A DNA stretch of 11,370 nt from Smithellaceae bacterium (GTDB taxonomy: Bacteria > Desulfobacterota > Syntrophia > Syntrophales > Smithellaceae). A program made the position numbers and the translations under genes. The notes beneath the pieces were generated by a model. It searched no databases. It was not told where the DNA came from and saw only the letters and a list, made by a program, of their open reading frames with translations. The stretch spans positions 1 to 11,370 of the forward strand of contig JAQVQT010000048.1 of assembly GCA_028701435.1 (NCBI GenBank). Reading direction: 5' to 3'. Shown in pieces: positions 7,077-11,370 of the stretch; within the stretch, counting starts at the first letter, position 1, and every line of letters begins with the position of its first letter.

Positions 7077-8858
7077 ATGAAGAGACTTCTGGACGCCATC
7101 CTTCCCCCCTTCTCCGACTCCAGGCGCGAAAAGCCCAAAGAGATGCTCTACATCGCGCAGGAGATCCCTCCCCCGTCCACGGTTCTCGTTGCCGCGTTTC
7201 AGCATGCGCTCGTCGCCATGATGATGGTGATCTACCTGGTGATCACGGGCACGGATGTCGGTCTGGCCGGCGGATCGCTTCGGGGGTTTATCTGTATGGG
7301 CATCCTGGTCATGGGAATCGGCACCATCCTGAACGGCCTGACCACGCGCGTCAGCGCAGGCCATCTGCTTGTTTTTATTCCCGGCACCATGACCATGATG
7401 GTCTTCATACCCGTTGCGAATACGTTCGGATTGGGCGCCGCGATGGGAGGACTGATCCTTTCCGGCCTGGTCGTATTCTGGATGGGGCGATTCCTTCCCC
7501 GAATGCGTTCCCTGTTCCCGCCGGAAGTAATGGGAGTGCTCCTTCTGCTCTTGGGAATGAGCCTGCTCCCGGGCGGCGTCCAGCGCTCTACGGGTCTCAC
7601 AACCGGAGGCGCTTCTCCCCTTGACCTCTCGCATGTGCTCATCGCGGCCGTCACCCTTTGCGCCGTTACGGCAACGGCCGTCTGGGGAGCAGCCCGTCTT
7701 CGCGTTTTGGGCCTGATCATCGGTGCGGCGGCCGGCCTGCTGGCGGCGGCGCTCACCGGCGGCTTCGGCGCAAAGGAGCTGGCGGACGTCGCCGGCCAGC
7801 CTTTTTTCTCTTTTCCCATCGAAGGCCACACCTTACCAACACCGGTGTGGGTTGCCGGAGCGATCCTTCCGCTGGTCTTCGTCAGCGTCATCGGAGCCGT
7901 AGATGAGATGGGCTGCGGCGTGGTCGCGGACAGGATGAACAACGACCAGTGGCGGCGCGCGGACCTCCCGATGATCGGCCGGCTTTTAAACACCTCCGGC
8001 ATCTGCATTTTTCTCGGCGGACTTGCCGGCACGCTGATGGCGGGCAGTTCCTCGGCAAATCTCGGCCTGGCGCACGCGACCGGCGTCTCCGCCCGCCGGG
8101 TCGGGGTTGTCGCCGGAATCCTTTTGATCCTCGTCGCTTTTCTTCCCCAGTTCGCCCAGTTGATCATGCTGCTTCCCGCGGCTGTGATCGGCGCCATGAT
8201 GATCTATACCGCGGCCTACATGATGGTTTCCGGCATGGAGCTCATTCTTTCGCGCCTGCTGAACGGACGACGGCGCGCTACCGTGGGATTCAGCGTTGCG
8301 GCGGGAGCGGCCGTGATGCTTATTCCGGAACTTGCCGCGTCTGTTCCCGTAGAATGGAAGACGATTTTTGGATCCGGTCTGATCGTCGGCGTTTCGCTGG
8401 CCATCATTCTAAACCAGGTTTTCCGGATTGGAATATCCCAGAGCCGGGAAATTCAACTGGATGAACCGAATCCGGCGGAACAGGCGGCGCGTTTTCTTGA
8501 GGATTGCGGAGCGGCTTGGGGAGCGCGTCGAGACGTTATCAACCGGGCGGGACTGGCCATCGGCGAAGCGCTGGAAGTGCTCGCGGGTGCCGGATGGATT
8601 CTGGGGCCCGCAAGGCTGTCCGCCGTGTTTGACGAGTATCATCTGGATCTGGCGCTGGATTATTCAGGGAAGGCGTGGCGGCCGGCCGAGTCCCGTCCCG
8701 TCGACTGGAATGCGCTTGTCGAACCCGACAGCGATGACCAGACGATCGACGAAGCCATCAACAGCGTATCCTCGGGCATGATCCGCGGCCTGGCCGACCG
8801 CGTCGAAAGCGAAGAGCAAAACGGGCAGGCCCTCCTGACCTTCCGGTTCGAACATTGA
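7077..8858 (+). CDS. NCS2 family nucleobase-permease homologue with C-terminal RsbW/HATPase-like domain
   Basis: Residues ~30-450 form a hydrophobic NCS2 (xanthine/uracil permease, SLC23-like) core. It contains FQHALVAM near TM1, FPPEVMGVLLLLLG (147-160), the TM8 segment VIGAVDEMGCGVVAD with Glu277, and the TM10 segment SSSANLGLAHATGVSARRVG (324-343). The TM10 residue that is Glu or Gln in UraA and XanQ is Ala327. Residues ~458-593 are not part of the permease fold. They resemble a GHKL ATPase of anti-sigma-kinase type: an FLEDCGAAWG helix, an N-box-like GEALEVLAG (496-504) that keeps Glu497 but has Val501 where Asn is expected, LALDYSG (525-531) at the G1 position, and a C-terminal GMIRGLADRV...LLTFRFE strand pattern. 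ATG 7077 has only a weak AAAGATGAAG upstream. A strong terminator follows. Substrate and the tail's role are unknown. Confidence 0.82.
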   Translation: MKRLLDAILPPFSDSRREKPKEMLYIAQEIPPPSTVLVAAFQHALVAMMMVIYLVITGTDVGLAGGSLRGFICMGILVMGIGTILNGLTTRVSAGHLLVFIPGTMTMMVFIPVANTFGLGAAMGGLILSGLVVFWMGRFLPRMRSLFPPEVMGVLLLLLGMSLLPGGVQRSTGLTTGGASPLDLSHVLIAAVTLCAVTATAVWGAARLRVLGLIIGAAAGLLAAALTGGFGAKELADVAGQPFFSFPIEGHTLPTPVWVAGAILPLVFVSVIGAVDEMGCGVVADRMNNDQWRRADLPMIGRLLNTSGICIFLGGLAGTLMAGSSSANLGLAHATGVSARRVGVVAGILLILVAFLPQFAQLIMLLPAAVIGAMMIYTAAYMMVSGMELILSRLLNGRRRATVGFSVAAGAAVMLIPELAASVPVEWKTIFGSGLIVGVSLAIILNQVFRIGISQSREIQLDEPNPAEQAARFLEDCGAAWGARRDVINRAGLAIGEALEVLAGAGWILGPARLSAVFDEYHLDLALDYSGKAWRPAESRPVDWNALVEPDSDDQTIDEAINSVSSGMIRGLADRVESEEQNGQALLTFRFEH

Positions 8859-8866
8859 CGAAAACA

Positions 8867-8896
8867 AAAAGAGGGAGCCGGACGGCTCCCTCTTTT
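8867..8896. terminator. Bidirectional intrinsic terminator
   Basis: GAGGGAGCC (8871-8879) pairs perfectly with GGCTCCCTC (8884-8892) around a GGAC loop, and flanking AAAA/TTTT extends the stem to 13 bp. The plus transcript ends in TTTT; the minus transcript would read TTTTTGTTTTC after the stem. It therefore serves both the NCS2 gene (stop at 8858) and htpX (stop at 8935), which converge here. Confidence 0.92.
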
Positions 8897-8934
8897 CTCC
8901 CGTTTAGCGCCTGAAAAACGCGCTGATTATTTTC

Positions 8935-9825
8935 TTACGCCGCTTGTCCGGCAGAGCGCTTCAGCGCTTCGATGCGGTCTTCCAGCGGAGGATGCGTCAT
9001 GAAAAGCAGTTTCAGCCCGTGTTTGGACGGTTTACCGCTGATGCCGAAGGCGGTCATCTGGTCCGGCAGGGGTTCGTGAGCGCTCTTCTGCAAACTTTCC
9101 AGCGCGGCAATCATGCTGCCCACACCCGCAAGCCGGGCGCCGCCCGCGTCCGCCCGGTATTCCCTCTGGCGGCTGAACCACATCACAATCACGCTGGCCA
9201 GGATGCCGAAAACGATCTGCGCCACAATCGTGGTGATAAAAAAGCCCAGGCCGTGGCCTTCTTCATTTTTGAGGACAACGCGATCCACAAAATACCCGAC
9301 GACGCGGGAAATAAAAATGACAAACGTGTTCACGACACCCTGAATCAGGCTGAGCGTGATCATATCCCCGTTGGCGACATGGCTGATTTCATGGCCCAGA
9401 ACCGCTTCGACTTCATTGCGGTTCATGGTGCGTAAAAGTCCCGTGCTGACCGCGACGAGCGCGTTGTTCTTATTCATGCCGGTGGCAAAGGCGTTGGGCG
9501 AAGGCGAATCAAAAACAGCCACATCCGGCATGCCGATGCCCGCCTGAGCAGCCTGCTTCTGCACGGTATTCATGAGCCAGATTTCCGCATCCGAGCGGGG
9601 CTGCATGATCACCTGCGCGCCGGTGCTCCACTTGGCCATCCACTTGGAAATGGCCAGCGATATGAATGACCCCCCGAAACCGAACACGGCGGCAAACGCC
9701 AGAAGACTCAAATAATTGATTCCATTAGCGTAAAGAAATTGATCCACGCCCAGAAGCTTTACAACAATGCTTAAGACCACCAGCACGGCAATGTTGGTTC
9801 CTATAAACAGCAATACTCTCTTCAT
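8935..9825 (-). CDS. htpX: Membrane zinc metalloprotease HtpX (M48B)
   Basis: HtpX is an inner-membrane zinc protease that degrades misfolded membrane proteins, usually as part of envelope or heat stress control. The 296-residue length fits the family. It has two N-terminal membrane segments (~5-25 and ~37-60), SPSPNAFATGMNKNNALVAVS (starting at 107, including NAFATG), the zinc motif HEISH (His145, Glu146, His149), two further membrane segments (~160-180 and ~193-217), and the third-ligand region QREYRAD with Glu222. TFMTHPP-type ending LFMTHPPLEDRIEAL is present. ATG 9825 is preceded by GGAGGAGGA (9832-9840), one of the strongest ribosome sites in the window. It is monocistronic, bounded downstream by the shared terminator. 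Confidence 0.96.
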   Translation of the reverse strand: MKRVLLFIGTNIAVLVVLSIVVKLLGVDQFLYANGINYLSLLAFAAVFGFGGSFISLAISKWMAKWSTGAQVIMQPRSDAEIWLMNTVQKQAAQAGIGMPDVAVFDSPSPNAFATGMNKNNALVAVSTGLLRTMNRNEVEAVLGHEISHVANGDMITLSLIQGVVNTFVIFISRVVGYFVDRVVLKNEEGHGLGFFITTIVAQIVFGILASVIVMWFSRQREYRADAGGARLAGVGSMIAALESLQKSAHEPLPDQMTAFGISGKPSKHGLKLLFMTHPPLEDRIEALKRSAGQAA

Positions 9826-9865
9826 TTTATATCCTCCTCCACCCTTTTAAACCATTATGGCAGAC

Positions 9866-9882
9866 GATTTGAAAACCAAATC
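9866..9882 (-). promoter_or_regulatory. Small stem-loop at the 5' end of the predicted htpX leader
   Basis: GATTTG and CAAATC form a perfect 6-bp stem with a 5-base loop, placed within about 25 bases of the predicted htpX start of transcription. It does not mask the ribosome site. It may protect the RNA 5' end, or mean nothing. Confidence 0.25.
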
Positions 9883-9898
9883 TTTTTCAGTACGCTCT

Positions 9899-9926
9899 AT
9901 CTTAGTGTCAAGCCGTAAATTGTCAA
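9899..9926 (-). promoter_or_regulatory. Candidate htpX promoter
   Basis: On the minus strand TTGACA (9921-9926, perfect -35) is followed after 16 bases by TAAGAT (9899-9904, 4 of 6). A second TTGACA (9906-9911) lies in the spacer at a 15-base offset. No sigma-32 type CCCCAT -10 was seen. Initiation near 9892 gives a leader of about 67 bases. Confidence 0.4.
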
Positions 9927-9976
9927 GTTGATATTCTGAGTTCGAAATGGAATCCGTGAAAGTCATAGAATTAGAC

Positions 9977-10114
9977 CTATTCCTTTAGCAGATTCAAAAT
10001 CACTTTTATCATATTATCCTTTTCCGATGGCTTGATTGCGGCGATCACGTGTGTTATCGGCAATCCATTTCTTTCTGTCTTTGACAGGTTTGTTCAGGGG
10101 ATACCCTTGATCAT
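9977..10114 (-). pseudogene. Possible remnant of a third gene after HEPN (in-frame TGA)
   Basis: An ATG at 10114 overlaps the HEPN stop codon as ATGA. Reading on, codon 7 is TGA and is followed by 38 open codons to TAG at 9977-9979. The peptide after the TGA looks protein-like: a NGLPITHVIAAIKPSEKD stretch, then an amphipathic MIKVILNLLKE end. It may be a decayed cotranscribed gene. A different frame over the same bases (ATG 10118 to TAA 10014, 34 codons, very basic) is also open, so at most one is real. No family was recognised. Confidence 0.2.
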
Positions 10115-10560
10115 CCATCACCGAATAATAGTTCCGGATATTTCTCTTGCAACCAACGTTCAACTTTCTGTCGGATGTCCTTTGCCAGACGAATCATTTC
10201 GTTTGCTTCGTGATCGGATACCAATCCCGCTCTTTCATATCCGCCAATATTTCTTTTCTTCCGAAAGGCGTCAAATTGAGTGATTACCTGAGCGGGGAGG
10301 TCCATCGTGTATGTCAGTGACTGAATCACGCGGAAATGATGCGCCTCCCGAACCGCCCTGTAACCGCAGGCGGCAAGTGCAGCCGTGGCCGCTTGCAAAG
10401 CGGAATTATATGCAATATTTAAACGCCAGTCCGCACTTAGACCAGACGCCGTGCAGTCCAACAAATCCCGATCGGCAACGGCAAGCAGGTCGGCCATTTC
10501 CTGCGGACTTGTCGTATGAGCCGTCAGCCAACCGTTATGCTGCCAGTCTTTTAAGCTCAT
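10111..10560 (-). CDS. HEPN domain protein, probable toxin of an MNT-HEPN pair
   Basis: The 149-residue all-helical protein belongs to the HEPN superfamily, whose toxin members cleave RNA and whose partner nucleotidyltransferase can silence them. Family features are the GYRAVREAHHFRVIQSLTY region (66-84) and FRKKRNIGGYERAG (99-112). The canonical R-x4-6-H nuclease motif appears here as RNIGGY, with Tyr108 where His is expected, so catalysis may differ or be lost; Tyr108 could alternatively be a modification site. The start ATG at 10560 lies 26 bases inside the upstream MNT gene and has its own AGGGGA (10566-10571) five bases ahead. That overlap implies tightly coupled synthesis of the pair. 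Whether it is an active toxin is inference. Confidence 0.78.
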   Translation of the reverse strand: MSLKDWQHNGWLTAHTTSPQEMADLLAVADRDLLDCTASGLSADWRLNIAYNSALQAATAALAACGYRAVREAHHFRVIQSLTYTMDLPAQVITQFDAFRKKRNIGGYERAGLVSDHEANEMIRLAKDIRQKVERWLQEKYPELLFGDG

Positions 10561-11161
10561 GGTCGTCCCCTATCAGGTATATTTTTTCGCCGGCCAGTAT
10601 CGTCTCAATAAAATGATTCTTCTTTAATAGTTTTGCCCTGAATTCATCGGGTGGGTACACTGTTGGATTGATTTCTCTGCCGATGGTATCTTGCGCGGGG
10701 CTCAGTGCGGAAACCACATCTGAAAAAGTAACCTCGCCCACAACAACCACATCCACGTCGCTGTCCGCCTTTTCTGCGCCTCTCGCCACGGATCCATAGA
10801 TAAACGCGCAATCAATTTGCGGCGCCAGCGACGCCAGCGCAATTTTTAAAACGTCGCCAATCCCGGCTGTTTTAATGATGATGCTTTTTAATTCGCCATA
10901 AATCGGCGATTGAACATTGGCCTGATAATAAATCTGTTTGCCTTTATGGATTCGCGAGACCAGTCCTGCGTCCACAAGCGCATTGATCTGCCGCTGCACG
11001 GCCCCCATGCCGCCGCCAACCACACGCAGAATCTGCCGCAGGTAGAAGGATTCATCCGCGTGTCCGTAAAGCAAGGATAAGACGGCCTGCCGCGTTTTGC
11101 CGAAAAGGATTTCGGAAAGCTTGTTATTCTGCGTATTTTTACCCATATTGCATTGTACCAT
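10535..11161 (-). CDS. Winged-helix plus nucleotidyltransferase (MNT) protein, probable antitoxin and autoregulator
   Basis: The 208-residue protein combines an N-terminal winged-helix DNA-binding domain (~15-85: LSLLYGHADESFYLRQILR, then AVQRQINALVDAGLV and a HKGKQIYY wing) with a minimal nucleotidyltransferase of the DNA-polymerase-beta superfamily (~105-200). The catalytic signature GSVARGAEKADSDVD (123-137) supplies the Gly-Ser and the Asp135/Asp137 pair. In the studied MntA-HepT pair, the transferase AMPylates the HEPN toxin; the same role is inferred here. The DNA-binding domain suggests that it represses its own operon. ATG 11161 would leave only about five leader bases from the predicted promoter; an in-frame ATG at 11146 leaves about 20 but lacks a clear ribosome site, so the start is uncertain. 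Confidence 0.85.
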   Translation of the reverse strand: MVQCNMGKNTQNNKLSEILFGKTRQAVLSLLYGHADESFYLRQILRVVGGGMGAVQRQINALVDAGLVSRIHKGKQIYYQANVQSPIYGELKSIIIKTAGIGDVLKIALASLAPQIDCAFIYGSVARGAEKADSDVDVVVVGEVTFSDVVSALSPAQDTIGREINPTVYPPDEFRAKLLKKNHFIETILAGEKIYLIGDDHELKRLAA

Positions 11162-11180
11162 TTTCGGATGCGATTGTACC
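11152..11180 (-). repeat. Pair of GGTACAAT direct repeats, 21-bp period
   Basis: GGTACAAT occurs on the minus strand at 11173-11180 (containing the -10) and again at 11152-11159 (across the first codons of the MNT gene). The 21-bp spacing puts both copies on the same helix face, as expected of tandem operator half-sites. A chance repeat remains possible. Confidence 0.35.
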
Positions 11181-11201
11181 CGTTACGGGTTCATGGGTCA
11201 A
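11173..11201 (-). promoter_or_regulatory. Promoter of the MNT-HEPN operon
   Basis: On the minus strand TTGACC (11196-11201, 5 of 6) and TACAAT (11173-11178, 5 of 6) are separated by exactly 17 bases. Position and orientation fit the operon that begins at 11161 or 11146. Confidence 0.6.
11178..11190. promoter_or_regulatory. 13-bp palindrome inside the promoter spacer, candidate operator
   Basis: ACCCGTTACGGGT has perfect 6-bp arms around a single T. It lies between the -35 and -10 and touches the -10, so a bound protein would block RNA polymerase. The winged-helix domain of the first gene is the obvious candidate ligand. Confidence 0.5.
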
Positions 11202-11219
11202 GTGCTTTTTAAAGAACTT

Positions 11220-11240
11220 TTGCTAACTATCTGCTAGCAA
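11220..11240 (-). repeat. Small inverted repeat after the EamA-like gene
   Basis: TTGCTA (11220-11225) and TAGCAA (11235-11240) form a 6-bp stem with a 9-base loop, downstream of the transporter fragment on the minus strand. The following bases are not a clear T-run, so it is at best a weak terminator. Confidence 0.25.
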
Positions 11241-11259
11241 GTTGTTATTCTGAAGCTGA

Positions 11260-11370
11260 TTATTTCGTATACGTTTGAAGAGAAAGCATGGTGATCCCGC
11301 ATATGCCTATCAAAACGCCTATCCAGCCGGCCCATCTGATTTTTTCCCTGTAAACGAATGAAATGAACAT
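11260..11370 (-). CDS. EamA/DMT-like transporter, C-terminal end (partial)
   Basis: Reading in from the right edge, 36 codons are open to TAA at 11260-11262. The peptide FISFVYREKIRWAGWIGVLI followed by GICGITMLSLQ has the pattern of the last membrane helix of EamA/DMT or small multidrug resistance transporters: a short acidic turn (RE-K), then WxGxxIGxxG into a hydrophobic helix. Only the end is visible, so substrate and exact subfamily cannot be told. The first visible codon happens to be ATG, but the gene very probably starts outside the window. Confidence 0.6.
   Translation of the reverse strand: MFISFVYREKIRWAGWIGVLIGICGITMLSLQTYTK

Larger units (their letters stand above)
9841..10110. 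other. AT-rich spacer between htpX and the HEPN gene
   Basis: This stretch is clearly richer in A and T than the genes to its left. It holds the candidate htpX promoter and leader near its left end, and on the minus strand two overlapping short frames next to the HEPN gene (listed separately). No tRNA, clear terminator or insertion-sequence end was found. Confidence 0.6.

Noticed and set aside
6927..8197. Two long minus-strand frames (300 and 321 codons) opposite the NCS2 gene
   Set aside because: Composition is highly skewed (Arg, Gly, His, Pro, Ser), there are no domains, and both are antiphase to a clear membrane protein.
9866..9887. Plus-strand terminator reading of the GATTTG/CAAATC hairpin and following T5
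   Set aside because: No plus-strand gene ends nearby, and the stem is short and AT-rich; it is better viewed as part of the htpX leader.
10032..10283. 83-codon plus-strand frame opposite the HEPN gene end
   Set aside because: No ribosome site or motif, and it is antisense to the conserved HEPN region.
1..11370. CRISPR arrays, tRNA/rRNA genes, transposase or integrase genes
   Set aside because: No regularly spaced repeats, no tRNA-like cloverleaf or rRNA segments, and no mobile-element proteins were seen on either strand.

Overview
The window reads as a GC-rich bacterial chromosome segment. Gene content points to an anaerobic, deltaproteobacterial-type organism (Desulfobacterota, perhaps Syntrophia). 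The clues are a short-form LeuC/LeuD pair in a leuA-C-D-B cluster, a stand-alone methionine synthase reactivation protein, and a RudS-like desulfidase. That taxonomic call is an inference from family resemblance, not from a marker gene.

Layout. (1) Bases 2-3695, plus strand: the 3' end of leuA, then leuC, leuD and leuB, which together convert 2-ketoisovalerate-derived isopropylmalate towards leucine. A small gene resembling the SAM-binding reactivation domain of cobalamin-dependent methionine synthase follows behind its own strong Shine-Dalgarno. A weak AT-rich hairpin with a T-run lies between leuA and leuC. (2) Bases 3737-4954, minus strand, convergent with the leu cluster: a membrane protein joining a CmpB-like (PF06541) membrane region to a C-terminal HD-hydrolase domain, with a plausible promoter just upstream. 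(3) Bases 5100-8858, plus strand: a DUF368/PopT-type undecaprenyl-phosphate transporter, a TudS(DUF523)-DUF1722 fusion of the RudS tRNA 4-thiouridine desulfidase type, and an NCS2 nucleobase-permease homologue carrying an unexpected C-terminal domain that resembles a degenerate RsbW-type ATPase. A strong bidirectional hairpin terminator closes this block. (4) Bases 8935-9825, minus strand: the membrane protease HtpX, with a candidate promoter and a structured leader. (5) Bases 9841-11259, a more AT-rich accessory patch: a winged-helix/nucleotidyltransferase (MNT) gene overlapping a HEPN gene. This is a probable toxin-antitoxin pair of the HepT/MntA kind. Its promoter-like element has a 13-bp palindrome in the spacer, and debris-like small frames follow the pair. 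(6) The right edge holds the last 36 codons of an EamA/DMT-like transporter on the minus strand.

The most unusual items are the NCS2-ATPase-like fusion with a changed substrate-site residue, the Cys-to-Ser change in the desulfidase SPSCG motif, the CmpB-HD fusion, and the compact promoter/operator layout of the MNT-HEPN pair. All family assignments come from reading motifs by eye; no database search was run.
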